NCBI RefSeq assembly: GCF_000758685.1
Contig: NZ_CP009286.1
Span: forward strand, 2,758,501-2,822,500
Source: Paenibacillus stellifer
GTDB lineage: Bacteria; Bacillota; Bacilli; Paenibacillales; Paenibacillaceae
Reading direction: 5' to 3'
DNA length: 64,000 bases
Of the stretch, positions 9,064 through 16,259 are shown in pieces (positions within the stretch are counted from its first letter, which is position 1; every line of letters begins with the position of its first letter). The notes under the pieces were generated by a model. The model made no database searches, was not told where the DNA came from, and saw nothing but the letters and a program-made list of their open reading frames with translations. The position numbers were made by a program, and so were the translations under genes.

Positions 9064-9110
9064 AAATTAAGGAGTGTATGTTATGAGCAAAGAACAGCAA
9101 GGAACGACAT
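9064..9110 (+). pseudogene. orphan ribosome binding site and 5' stub of a lost gene
   Basis: AAGGAGTG at 9068 to 9075 followed by ATG at 9083 and MSKEQQGTT looks like a genuine gene start just after the tape measure. The downstream frame then runs antisense through the DUF3102 fragment, so only about nine codons appear original. It marks where the downstream phage genes were lost. Confidence 0.4.
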
Positions 9111-9393
9111 GCTCCTGCTCAATGAATTCTGTGCGGTCAACCGACTCGGGTAGGGAGAGCATTTCGAAAATCTTCCCTGCCGGTAGATGCGACGTCGCAT
9201 CTCCAAATTGTTCATACGCTTGGATGAACCGTGATGCTGTTGACGCATCAAAATCACAGAACTCTGTAGCCCATTGCTTGAAATCACCAGCAGCAAGGTC
9301 ATTCTCTTTCACATGCTTCAGCCGTTTGCCGATCTCAAAGAGCGACTGCCCGGCAACCTGCTTGTAACTATTGATCTTGGCTGTGCAATTGAG
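9067..9393 (-). pseudogene. inverted 3' fragment of a DUF3102-type phage gene
   Basis: The minus strand reads, without a start codon, through SYKQVAGQSLFEIGKRLKHV and LAAGDFKQWATEFCDFDAST to SLPESVDRTEFIEQEHVVP. This is the pattern of DUF3102 proteins of Firmicutes phages. The 5' end is missing and the 3' end runs into the start of a plus-strand gene at about 9083 to 9110, so this is a broken fragment. It lies inverted directly behind the tape measure. Confidence 0.6.
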
Positions 9394-9521
9394 AATAGGA
9401 GTAAGTATTTTTATAGTTCCATAGTCACGAAATAATATATGTCAATCATAATTAGATAGTATCGAATGTTTGTAGTAACTTGTATTGACTTGTGATACGC
9501 TCTTGACATGGTTCAACTTAG

Positions 9522-9578
9522 AAGTATGTGCTTTAAGGCAAAGTCCGTTCGCGGAAGCCTTTTGGTACATACTTTTTT
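9522..9578 (+). terminator. three-tier hairpin followed by six T
   Basis: AAGTATGT (9522 to 9529) pairs with ACATACTT (9567 to 9574). AAGGC (9535 to 9539) pairs with GCCTT (9557 to 9561). TCCG TTCG CGGA forms the tip. A run of T follows. It lies 24 bases upstream of the gene at 9602, so it may be a terminator of the remnant region or an attenuator in that gene's leader. Confidence 0.6.
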
Positions 9579-9601
9579 CATATGAAAGGATTGTGAAGAG
9601 A

Positions 9602-9979
9602 ATGGCATCAAGTAATTATCACACACTGGTAAAGAGAATGGATGAGTTAGAGCGTAGATTGAATGAGATCCAGAGGCCTGAATGTCCACCCGTATACAAT
9701 GAGGATGGGAGACCTTGGAGATTGTTGAGAGCTCAACTGCAAGAGCAGCTTAGCCACATCGAGGATCAGAAGAAACAGTTGATTATTAATGCAGTGGCTT
9801 CACTCATAAGATGCGCTACTGGTGTACCTCGCGTGCAGCAACTTCCATGGGAGCAGATGGAATATGCAAAAACAATCATCCATGCTGTACTCACAACTTT
9901 AGTCACTGATTATGATAAGGACTTATTTAGTCATAAATTCGTGAATAAGGCTATTCTCCAACTGAAGCCAATAATTTGA
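9602..9979 (+). CDS. hypothetical phage-region protein (125 aa)
   Basis: A 125-residue protein starting MASSNYHTLVKRMDELERR. The frame is open from 9485, but that part crosses the hairpin terminator, and GAAGAG lies just before the ATG at 9602. The N-terminal 30 residues are a charged coiled coil; the rest is helical and unremarkable. Function unknown. Confidence 0.6.
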   Translation: MASSNYHTLVKRMDELERRLNEIQRPECPPVYNEDGRPWRLLRAQLQEQLSHIEDQKKQLIINAVASLIRCATGVPRVQQLPWEQMEYAKTIIHAVLTTLVTDYDKDLFSHKFVNKAILQLKPII

Positions 9980-9980
9980 A

Positions 9981-10032
9981 TAGCAGGATTTATCTATTAA
10001 ACATCGAACTATGGAGCTGGGAGGTGATTTTT
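9981..10032 (+). repeat. duplicated 5' leader, copy 1
   Basis: This stretch and 10791 to 10844 share GCAGGATTTATCT at the start and GCTGGGAGGTGA at the ribosome binding site, with partial identity between. Each copy sits directly before a different small gene (10033 and 10845). It looks like a modular leader moved with accessory genes. Confidence 0.55.
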
Positions 10033-10272
10033 ATGCCGAAGGTAAAGATCTTCTATTCGGAAAGCCCTGAGAGGCTTGAGGACGATATTAATGAATTCCT
10101 TAATGGCGGAGAAGTAAGTGATGTTATTGATATCAAATTCAGTACAAGCGCGGTCGCATTACCCGATGAGCGCCATGGCACTGCTGATCCAATGGGGCTG
10201 TTCTCTGCTCTTGTATTCTACCGGGAAAAAATTGAACCTGTAGATCCCGGATCGTTTTTTTCTTTTGGTTAA
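10033..10272 (+). CDS. Cse60-like small protein (79 aa)
   Basis: A 79-residue protein with GGGAGGTGA upstream of the ATG at 10033. The start MPKVKIFYSE, the LEDDINEFL helix and the VIDIKFSTS strand match the pattern of the Cse60 family, small proteins first described in Bacillus sporulation and often found in phage regions. The C-terminal part ends with a strand containing ALVFYREK. The family call rests on pattern memory and needs a profile search; the function of the family is not known. Confidence 0.55.
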   Translation: MPKVKIFYSESPERLEDDINEFLNGGEVSDVIDIKFSTSAVALPDERHGTADPMGLFSALVFYREKIEPVDPGSFFSFG

Positions 10273-10321
10273 TTGTCGAAAGGGATAAAAGAAAGATGCA
10301 TATTCTTTATATCGGAGAACG

Positions 10322-10501
10322 ATGCCTATGAAGGAAAGGCCTAAGGAACTGAATGTGAAGATTAGTTTCGTGGACAGGGAAGGAAACGTGGTTTTTAACA
10401 GCATGGAAGAGGCCTTTTCTAAGCTAAGTCAAAAAGAGCAAAATAAGCTTTTATCCAGAATCTTATGGGCAACCACTGGGATCAAGCATAAGCCATTATA
10501 A
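10322..10501 (+). CDS. small paralogous protein, copy 1 (59 aa)
   Basis: A 59-residue protein, ATG at 10322 after GGAGAACG. Its core VKISFVDREGNVVFNSMEEA continues into FSKL, a Gln/Lys helix and a TTGIKHKPL end. It is clearly related to the protein at 12150 (VRFVDKDGNVIYNSMEEAFS and TGIKHVPVK), and 20 or more consecutive bases are identical around the NSMEEAFSK codons. Unknown function; the strand-turn-helix shape suggests a small folded domain. Confidence 0.6.
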   Translation: MPMKERPKELNVKISFVDREGNVVFNSMEEAFSKLSQKEQNKLLSRILWATTGIKHKPL

Positions 10502-10509
10502 CCTACAAG

Positions 10510-10536
10510 GACCGCGTAAATAGTGCGGTCTTATTT
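10510..10536 (+). terminator. intrinsic terminator
   Basis: GACCGC (10510 to 10515) and GCGGTC (10525 to 10530) form a six-pair stem with a nine-base loop, followed by TTATTTCTT. It lies just behind the 59-residue gene. Confidence 0.65.
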
Positions 10537-10599
10537 CTTGCTATTAGGTGTTTCTATAAATACTCTAGTCCAGCTGTCAACCGACGGACGACATGCCAC

Positions 10600-10717
10600 G
10601 CGGGCAGATTACACTCCACACCTGTCCTTAGTCATTGGGCATCAAGCTGTGACCGCAGCAGCCGAAGGTGTGGATCGCGGAGGCCGCCGGCCGCCTCAGT
10701 AAGTGCCGGCATTTCAT
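10600..10717 (+). other. GC-rich structured non-coding stretch
   Basis: This gap has no plausible gene. TCCACACCT (10615 to 10623) pairs perfectly with AGGTGTGGA (10666 to 10674), and GCCGGC (10686 to 10691) pairs with GCCGGC (10705 to 10710). It leads straight into the tRNA-like sequence at 10718. The composition is richer in GC than the surrounding phage genes. It may be part of a structured RNA or a piece of foreign chromosome. Confidence 0.4.
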
Positions 10718-10790
10718 GCGGGGTTAGTGTAATGGATAGCACTCCGGCCGTAAGCGACCGGCAGTGGCGGTTCGAGTCCGCTTCTCCGCT
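10718..10790 (+). tRNA. tRNA-like sequence with an abnormal anticodon arm
   Basis: Seventy-three bases with an acceptor stem GCGGGGT / TCTCCGC (six pairs including one G-T), a D arm GTGTAATGGATAGCAC, and a canonical T arm GGCGG TTCGAGT CCGCT. The anticodon arm is wrong: CCGGC and ACCGG pair over only four bases and enclose eight or more bases (CGTAAGCG) with no clear U33 context. CCA is not encoded. Likely a tRNA pseudogene, an integration-site relic or a tRNA mimic; no amino acid can be assigned. Confidence 0.45.
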
Positions 10791-10844
10791 ATTGCAGGAT
10801 TTATCTTCCAGACACCGAATTATTGGTGCTGGGAGGTGAATATA
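10791..10844 (+). repeat. duplicated 5' leader, copy 2
   Basis: Second copy of the leader found at 9981 to 10032, again beginning GCAGGATTTATCT and ending GCTGGGAGGTGA before an ATG. In this copy CACCGAATTATTGGTG can form a short hairpin just before the ribosome binding site. Confidence 0.55.
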
Positions 10845-11117
10845 ATGACCAATGATACAAACGACTATCTGGAATTAAGCCGTGAAGAATTAACAGAATT
10901 GCTTAGCTCTTTCCAAAACAATGAGACAGAGTTTAGACAATTACATTCAGACTTTCTTGTACAACTGAAGAAATATCAGTCAGGAAAACATTTGTACACA
11001 GAAGAAGAATATCGATTTTACATTGATAGCATCGAGAAGTCGATTTCGAGTACAAAGTCTTCGTATGAGAATATGAATCGGCAGATTCAGATCATCAAAA
11101 ACCTTCTTCAGAAATAA
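10845..11117 (+). CDS. hypothetical helical protein (90 aa)
   Basis: A 90-residue protein starting MTNDTNDYLELSREELTELL, with GGGAGGTGA upstream of the ATG at 10845. It is predicted to be all helical and strongly charged, with a coiled-coil character throughout. It is followed immediately by an intrinsic terminator, so it is the last gene of its transcript. Function unknown. Confidence 0.65.
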   Translation: MTNDTNDYLELSREELTELLSSFQNNETEFRQLHSDFLVQLKKYQSGKHLYTEEEYRFYIDSIEKSISSTKSSYENMNRQIQIIKNLLQK

Positions 11118-11139
11118 GCACCCTAACCGGTGCTTTTTT
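11118..11139 (+). terminator. intrinsic terminator
   Basis: GCACC (11118 to 11122) pairs with GGTGC (11129 to 11133), followed by six T. It lies directly after the stop codon of the gene ending at 11117. Confidence 0.75.
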
Positions 11140-11188
11140 CTTTTGTCCTACTTTGAATATTTATACGCATTATACATACATCATGAAT

Positions 11189-11300
11189 GCTAGGGGTGGT
11201 GTTTTACTCACCCCCTGTTTTGATGTTTAGGGGTGGTGTTTTCCCCACCTCTCTTGGTGGGCAATTCATCACCTCTCTTGGGGGGCAATTCCCCACCCAA
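11189..11300. repeat. iteron-like direct repeats, probable relic of a phage replication gene
   Basis: Two copies of AGGGGTGGTGTTTT followed by a C-rich arm (near 11191 and 11230) and two copies of CACCTCTCTTGG followed by GGGCAATT (near 11248 and 11270). On the plus strand the frame through the second pair reads SLGGQFITSLGGQF and then a Lys/Glu-rich tail. This is the pattern of the repeat segment often seen in Firmicutes phage replication initiators, where it can double as origin iterons. No intact start lies upstream, so it is a relic or an origin. Confidence 0.45.
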
Positions 11301-11446
11301 GAAAGAAAGAAAGAAAAATATAAAGAAATATATAAAGATATATAGGAGACACATCCCGTCTCTGAATATATACAAACGAATATGCAATGCATGAAGCCAT
11401 CCAATAACCGGGTGGCTTTTCCTATTTCAAAGAAAGGGTGAAGAGG

Positions 11447-11665
11447 ATGAGGGAATTAAGAGAGAGGTTTATGAGCGAGACAGAGAGCACCAATAACCTG
11501 AGCATATTGGTCACAGCTGTCATGCTTCCAACCGGAGCGATCGAGATCATCACCAACAGCTTCAGACTGGACGAGAAGATCAAGTATCTGCGTGAAGCAT
11601 ATGACGATGACTTCAAGCTGAAGGCGAATGCCGCTGTGAAGATCGTCGGTTACATGCTGGTGTAG
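11447..11665 (+). CDS. hypothetical phage-region protein (72 aa)
   Basis: A 72-residue protein starting MRELRERFMSETES; a GTG at 11438 would add three residues. The core NNLSILVTAVMLPTGAIEII followed by a KIKYLREAYDDDFKLK helix and the VKIVGYMLV end resembles a conserved small protein of Bacillales phage early regions, although I cannot name the family. It lies 13 bases before the next small gene. Confidence 0.6.
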   Translation: MRELRERFMSETESTNNLSILVTAVMLPTGAIEIITNSFRLDEKIKYLREAYDDDFKLKANAAVKIVGYMLV

Positions 11666-11678
11666 AGAGGGTGGAGAT

Positions 11679-11903
11679 ATGAGCCGACATGAATGCAGTG
11701 ATCGTTTATATCCGTGGTCCAGCATAAGAGATCATCCTACCTGGACGGACAATGAGTCTATCACCTTGATCAAGACGAGCGCTGTAGGGCAGACAGAGAG
11801 CCTGCCACCTTATCCGCTCTCGACGGAAGATGTTTATGGAGAACGGGTGAGGAGATTACAGCAGCAGATGATCGGATATTCATGTCGTAAATGCGTAATT
11901 TAG
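11679..11903 (+). CDS. hypothetical small protein (74 aa)
   Basis: A 74-residue protein with GGGTGGAG upstream of the ATG. It is polar, with few hydrophobic residues, and ends with a CRKCVI pair of cysteines. It is probably co-transcribed with the preceding 72-residue gene. No family recognised. Confidence 0.5.
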   Translation: MSRHECSDRLYPWSSIRDHPTWTDNESITLIKTSAVGQTESLPPYPLSTEDVYGERVRRLQQQMIGYSCRKCVI

Positions 11904-12149
11904 TGACGAAAATCCGGCATTTTGGGTCCTTCTGGAGAAAAAAATGAATGCGGGTGCGCGTGAGCCCGATTTCATGCTAGATTTTATTTTCAAAATTCAC
12001 TTCCGTTTCCGTTTCTAACATGGCTGTGATGGCGTTATGAAAAATTCACTACCGAATAATGGCATTTGTATGATGTAATAAGTGAGATGGGTGGAAAGCG
12101 GAAGCAAGCTTTTAAATAATGCGGAAATCATCCGAGATATTTATGGCTC
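11904..12149. other. non-coding stretch with cos/terminase-adjacent character
   Basis: No gene of reasonable length. TTTTGGGTCCTTCTGGAG near 11920 followed by GAATGCGGGTGCGCGTGAGC near 11945 resembles sequence often seen beside small terminase genes and cos sites of Firmicutes phages, but this is memory-based and unproven. The far end is AT-rich. Confidence 0.3.
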
Positions 12150-12344
12150 ATGGTAGGAGGAGTTAGGATTAAAAAATTACAAAAAGAACTTATTGTTACT
12201 GTCCGATTCGTTGATAAAGATGGAAATGTGATTTATAACAGCATGGAAGAGGCCTTTTCTAAGATGAAACAAACACAGCAAAACAATCTTCTGGCACTAA
12301 TAAAAACAGCTGTTACTGGCATAAAGCACGTACCAGTAAAATGA
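12150..12344 (+). CDS. small paralogous protein, copy 2 (about 58 to 64 aa)
   Basis: Paralogue of the protein at 10322, sharing the FVD.DGNV.YNSMEEAFSK core and the TGIKH end. The ATG at 12150 has no ribosome binding site before it. TAGGAGG (12154 to 12160) lies inside the frame and points to a start at ATT 12168, next to the homologous start of copy 1. So the start may be a rare ATT, or the original ATG is mutated and the gene is decaying. Confidence 0.5.
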   Translation: MVGGVRIKKLQKELIVTVRFVDKDGNVIYNSMEEAFSKMKQTQQNNLLALIKTAVTGIKHVPVK

Positions 12345-12459
12345 TGGAGCTTTACGAAATCCGCACCCAATCCGCACCCAACTCATGATTTCTTAGAAAA
12401 CAATCCGGAAGTAAAAGGCCGAAAATCCTTGATAATAAAGGGGATATAGACAAAAAATC
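12345..12459. other. right edge of the phage-derived segment
   Basis: No gene. Two copies of ATCCGCACCCA stand side by side near 12359 to 12380. The next recognisable feature downstream is the core gene rsmD, so the boundary of the element lies in about 12345 to 12690. No attachment core can be proven without the left end. Confidence 0.3.
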
Positions 12460-12485
12460 GGGGCCCTCTTTCGAGGACCCCTTTC
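12460..12485 (+). terminator. intrinsic terminator
   Basis: GGGGCCCTC (12460 to 12468) pairs with GAGGACCCC (12473 to 12481) over eight pairs with one mismatch and a TTTC loop, followed by TTTC. It insulates the phage-derived segment from the core operon. Confidence 0.7.
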
Positions 12486-12703
12486 ATGGGAGAGGAGAAA
12501 CCGGACGAAGAGCTTATGGGGAAGCGTAAGCTTGCTTCGCGGTTGTCTACGGCACTTCTCAATGCCGATAATGTAAGGATGGCCCTGTGTTTCCGGTTTT
12601 ATACATCGCTTCGAAACCTTTTTTCATTCACGGCTCGAATGTGGTACTATAGGCGTGAAATGCTGTCGTAATAGACGTAATCAAATACAGAGAAACAGAG
12701 CAG

Positions 12704-13306
12704 GTGAAGCAGGCAGTGAGAGTGGTGTCGGGCACAGCGAAAGGAAGGCCGCTGAAGAGTGTCCCCGGAACCGGGACGCGTCCTACGACCGATAAGGTCA
12801 AGGAAGCGATATTCAGCATGATCGGCCCTTATTTTGACGGAGGCAGCGTCCTTGATTTATTCGCCGGAACGGGCGGCCTCGGGATTGAGGCGCTTAGCCG
12901 TGGTATGGAGAGCGCCGTTTTTATCGATATGGAGAACAAGGCAATTGATACGGTCCGCAGTAACTTACAGGCAGCCGGATTGGCCGCACAGGCAGAGGTC
13001 TTTAGAAATGATGCCAAAAAAGCGCTGGGCGCCTTGGAGAAGAGAGGCCGCAGTTTTGATCTCGTTTTTTTGGACCCGCCATATCGTCATAAATTCGGAG
13101 ATGAGCTGATGGTCTCCATGGCGGACAAAGGGCTTCTACAGAACGAAGCCGTTATCGTGTTGGAACACGAATCGGGATATGAATATCCCGAGCATATAGA
13201 GGGTTTCAGTCGGCTGCGCCATTCCGTTTATGGTGAAACAGCGGTGTCTATTTATCGTTATGGCAGCGGCGATGAGCCGGGCGCCGATCAGGAAGAGGGG
13301 ATTTGA
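12704..13306 (+). CDS. rsmD: 16S rRNA (guanine(966)-N(2))-methyltransferase RsmD
   Basis: A 200-residue class I methyltransferase that methylates G966 of 16S rRNA in the assembled small subunit using S-adenosylmethionine. Visible are the RPTTDKVKEAIFSMI N-terminal motif, the cofactor loop DLFAGTGGLGIEALSRG (about residues 50 to 66) and the catalytic FLDPPY motif (about residue 123). Length is normal for the family. The GTG at 12704 is the likely start; a GTG at 12716 is possible. coaD begins three bases after its stop, the same order as ylbH-ylbI in Bacillus subtilis. Confidence 0.95.
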   Translation: MKQAVRVVSGTAKGRPLKSVPGTGTRPTTDKVKEAIFSMIGPYFDGGSVLDLFAGTGGLGIEALSRGMESAVFIDMENKAIDTVRSNLQAAGLAAQAEVFRNDAKKALGALEKRGRSFDLVFLDPPYRHKFGDELMVSMADKGLLQNEAVIVLEHESGYEYPEHIEGFSRLRHSVYGETAVSIYRYGSGDEPGADQEEGI

Positions 13307-13309
13307 ACG

Positions 13310-13831
13310 ATGAGTTTGCAGATCAGAGAGGAACGAATCGCTATTTATCCCGGAAGCTTTGATCCGGTGACACTGGGACATATCGATATTATTGAACGCG
13401 CCGCCAAGCAGTTTGACCGGCTGATCGTGGCCGTGCTGAACAATTATAGTAAAAATCCGCTGTTCACGGTGGACGAGCGTACGGAGCTTCTCAGGCAGGT
13501 CACATCACATTTACCAAATGTAGAAGTCGACAGCTTCCGGGATTTGCTCGCCAATTATGCGAGGCAAAAGAACGCCCGTGTTATCGTGCGGGGCATCCGG
13601 ACCGTCACCGACTTCGAATACGAGCTGCAGATCGCTACGACCAACAGCAAGCTCAATCCCGAAGCGGAGACGATCTTCATGATGACCAACCCCAAATACT
13701 CCTATTTGAGCTCCAGCGTCGTGAAGGAGATTGGACATTTTGGAGGCGATGTCTCGGATTTCGTAACGCCAGAAGTCGAACGAGCACTGAAAGCGAAATT
13801 CAGCGGGAGCGCAGATAGCGGCGCGAAATGA
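13310..13831 (+). CDS. coaD: phosphopantetheine adenylyltransferase CoaD
   Basis: A 173-residue nucleotidyltransferase that joins ATP and 4'-phosphopantetheine to dephospho-CoA, the penultimate step of coenzyme A synthesis. The [17 protein letters not shown] segment carries the TxGH nucleotide-binding motif (about residues 20 to 23). [15 protein letters not shown] binds phosphopantetheine, and [13 protein letters not shown] is the second nucleotide motif. It is transcribed with rsmD. Its last 32 bases overlap the convergent ylbJ gene. Confidence 0.97.
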   Translation: MSLQIREERIAIYPGSFDPVTLGHIDIIERAAKQFDRLIVAVLNNYSKNPLFTVDERTELLRQVTSHLPNVEVDSFRDLLANYARQKNARVIVRGIRTVTDFEYELQIATTNSKLNPEAETIFMMTNPKYSYLSSSVVKEIGHFGGDVSDFVTPEVERALKAKFSGSADSGAK

Positions 13832-15056
13832 TTAAAGCAGCACCCGAGCATGCGATCAGACCGCACAGGAGTGCAAGAAATGCTAGAAGCAGCTCGGGAG
13901 TGAAGCTCCAGACCGCCATAGTCTCTCCACCATCTGCTGCCGGAAGGTATGCGGGTCCGAATGCGGGCAGCGCAGCCTGACGCATCGCCATAAGCGGACG
14001 GTAAAACGCGAGCGCAAGCAGGAAGGCGTATAGGCCGTGCAGCAGCCTGCCTCCTGCAAATGAAAGAAACTTGACGCCAGCCGGCTTCAGTGCGGCAAGC
14101 GCCAGCAGCTGGGAGCAGAGTCCGCCCCAGCCGAGAAGCGCCGAGAGGAGCGCCAGTCCAAGCGGTCCCGTAATTCCGCCGGGCAGCGCGCCTCCGGCGG
14201 AGACGAGCGCTTGCGCTCCGAGGTGCACCTCGAGCAGCCCGGCGCGCAGAGAGCCGGGCAGCTGGGGCAGCAGGCGGCCGGCGATATGGGCCGCCACGGC
14301 GAACGCAATGATGCAGCCTCCGGCCAGCATCAGATTCTGCACGGCGGACGCGACCGAGTCGCCGAGCAGCCTGCCGAAGCCGCGGCCGTCCCGTGCCCGC
14401 GCCTCGGCAGCGGCGGCCATCGCCCGCCGCGTCAAGGACGAGCGCCGCTGCGGGCTGCCCTGCCCGGCAGCGGCGCTCACCGGCTGCGGCGGCGTAGGAG
14501 CCGCAGCCGGTGCAGTGTCCCGGCGCGGTGCCCGCCGGGACAGCGTAATGCCCGCGGCAAGCCCCGCGAGCCAGTGGATCGCCAGCAGCCCGTAGCCGAT
14601 GGCGGGGCTGTGCAGCATGGCCGAACCGATCACGATGAGGATCGTGACCGGGCTGGCGAAGTGGGCCAGCGAAGCAAGCCGGCCCGCTTCTTCGCCGCTT
14701 AGCCGCTCCTGCTTGTGCAGCAGGGCGGCGCTGTGGGCACCTCCGGGGAAGCCGGAGGTCATCCCGAGCGCAAGCGCCCAGCCCGCGCTGCCCGGAAGCC
14801 GGAAGAGGGGGCGGATCAGAGGCTCCATCAGTACGCCTGCGGCATGAACGAAGCCGGAGGCGTTCAGCATTTCCGAGAGCATCAGAAAGGGCATCAGAGC
14901 CGGAAAGACCAGCGTCCACCACAGCTTCAGACCCTGCAGAGACGCAGCGAAGGAGCTTTCGGGCGATTGGATGATCGCTCCGGCGAGCAGCAGGGCGATG
15001 CCACCGGACAGGAAAGGGGCCGTTCTTCGTAATACGGCGGCCGGATATCGGCTCAT
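13800..15056 (-). CDS. ylbJ: sporulation integral membrane protein YlbJ
   Basis: A 418-residue polytopic membrane protein of the nucleoside-recognition (Gate) domain family needed for spore development in Bacillus. About eight hydrophobic segments are visible, beginning [15 protein letters not shown], with the typical [20 protein letters not shown] loop. The middle of the gene is very GC-rich and encodes an Ala/Pro/Arg-rich cytoplasmic linker (about residues 175 to 215) that looks poorly conserved. It is convergent with coaD and divergent from sepM. The longer minus-strand frame over the same bases is a shadow. Confidence 0.88.
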   Translation of the reverse strand: MSRYPAAVLRRTAPFLSGGIALLLAGAIIQSPESSFAASLQGLKLWWTLVFPALMPFLMLSEMLNASGFVHAAGVLMEPLIRPLFRLPGSAGWALALGMTSGFPGGAHSAALLHKQERLSGEEAGRLASLAHFASPVTILIVIGSAMLHSPAIGYGLLAIHWLAGLAAGITLSRRAPRRDTAPAAAPTPPQPVSAAAGQGSPQRRSSLTRRAMAAAAEARARDGRGFGRLLGDSVASAVQNLMLAGGCIIAFAVAAHIAGRLLPQLPGSLRAGLLEVHLGAQALVSAGGALPGGITGPLGLALLSALLGWGGLCSQLLALAALKPAGVKFLSFAGGRLLHGLYAFLLALAFYRPLMAMRQAALPAFGPAYLPAADGGETMAVWSFTPELLLAFLALLCGLIACSGAALIISRRYLRSR

Positions 15057-15221
15057 GGTTCAAATCACCTCAATTATCAATCGCTTGGGACAATCCCGTT
15101 AATAATACTTGTATGCGGCTGTCGTGCCTGGCATGACGAAGCGGCGAAGCCGCATAGAAATGGAAGCAGTCATCAATCCGGGGAACAGACCGGGTGCATA
15201 CGTGGAAAGAGGGGATTAAGC

Positions 15222-16259
15222 TTGAACCGGATGAGAACCAAGACGGGGGTCCGCGCGGCGGCCTATTTGTTCACCCTGATCATTCTGGTGTATGTGATCG
15301 TCTTCATGGCAACGCCTTATGTCGTGTACCAGCCGGGAGGAGCCAACGAAGTGGCTCCCATGATCAAGGTGGAGAATGAAGACAAGAGCGAATCCGGAAC
15401 CTTCATGATGACGACCGTGTCGGCCAGCTATGCGAATGTGGCCCTTCTGATCTATTCCGCGCTGAATCCGAATGCGGAGATTGATAAAAAGTCCAAACGG
15501 CTGGGCAACCAGACCGAAGAGGAATACGCGGCCACCCAGGTGTACTATATGAGCAGCTCACAGTCCAATGCGGTGGAAGCGGCCTACAACGCGGCGAGAA
15601 TCCCATACGAGGACAAAACGGAATATCTCTTTGTCTTCTCGGTACCGGGCGAGACTGGCACGAAGCAGCTGCAGCCGGGCGACAAAATCATCAGCGTCGC
15701 TGGACAGCATGTGACGGACACGGAAGCGCTGAGCAAGCTGCTGTCCGCCCGCAAAATCGGAGACCAGGTGGAAGTTGTCTTGAACCGGAGCGGCAAGGAC
15801 ATGACGGAGAAGATTACATTGGTCCCGATCCAGGATAAAGGCAAGACGGAGCCTCGGCCGGGCCTTGGCGTCGTAATCGGAGCGATGCAAAAGGTGGAAC
15901 CATCGGAAAAGGGAAGGGGAGTCAGCTTCACGGATACGGATGTCGGCGGTCCTTCTGCCGGGCTGATGTTCACGATGGAGATTTATAATCGGCTTACTCC
16001 TGGCGATCTGACAAAAGGATACATGGTTGCGGGGACCGGCACGATCGATCCTGACGGTAAAGTCGGGGCGATCGGAGGCGTTCAGTTTAAAATCGTTGCC
16101 GCCGACCGGAAAGGCGCCGAAATCTTCTTCGTACCGGCTGCCAATTATGACACCGCCAAGGCCAAGGCCGACAAAATCGGCAGCCAAATGAAGCTTGTCA
16201 AGGTAACAAGCCTGAAGGATGCGCTCGACTATATGAACAAGCTGCCGGTCAAATCATGA
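15222..16259 (+). CDS. SepM/YlbL-family membrane-anchored serine protease (PDZ + Lon S16)
   Basis: A 345-residue protein with a TTG start seven bases after AAGAGGGG. One N-terminal membrane segment (about 11 to 31) anchors it outside the cell. A PDZ domain follows (about 130 to 205, with LQPGDKIISVAGQHV), then a Lon-type protease domain with catalytic Ser245 in GGPSAGLMF and Lys290 in VGAIGGVQFK. Streptococcal SepM trims competence peptide, and Bacillus YlbL belongs to the same family. The substrate here is unknown. The end overlaps the convergent tmcAL gene by 11 bases. Confidence 0.92.
   Translation: MNRMRTKTGVRAAAYLFTLIILVYVIVFMATPYVVYQPGGANEVAPMIKVENEDKSESGTFMMTTVSASYANVALLIYSALNPNAEIDKKSKRLGNQTEEEYAATQVYYMSSSQSNAVEAAYNAARIPYEDKTEYLFVFSVPGETGTKQLQPGDKIISVAGQHVTDTEALSKLLSARKIGDQVEVVLNRSGKDMTEKITLVPIQDKGKTEPRPGLGVVIGAMQKVEPSEKGRGVSFTDTDVGGPSAGLMFTMEIYNRLTPGDLTKGYMVAGTGTIDPDGKVGAIGGVQFKIVAADRKGAEIFFVPAANYDTAKAKADKIGSQMKLVKVTSLKDALDYMNKLPVKS

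Noticed and set aside
9074..9367. 97-residue plus-strand gene after the tape measure
   Set aside because: Only its ribosome binding site and first codons look real; the rest is antisense to a recognisable DUF3102 fragment.
11204..11404. 66-residue minus-strand frame with NCPPREV repeats
   Set aside because: Product of the direct repeats; no ribosome binding site and low-complexity sequence.
12486..12671. 61-residue plus-strand frame between the phage segment and rsmD
   Set aside because: It starts inside the terminator tail, has no ribosome binding site and covers the probable rsmD promoter.
13702..15063. 453-residue minus-strand frame over ylbJ
   Set aside because: Arg/Ala-rich shadow of the GC-rich ylbJ gene; the other frame gives a proper membrane protein.
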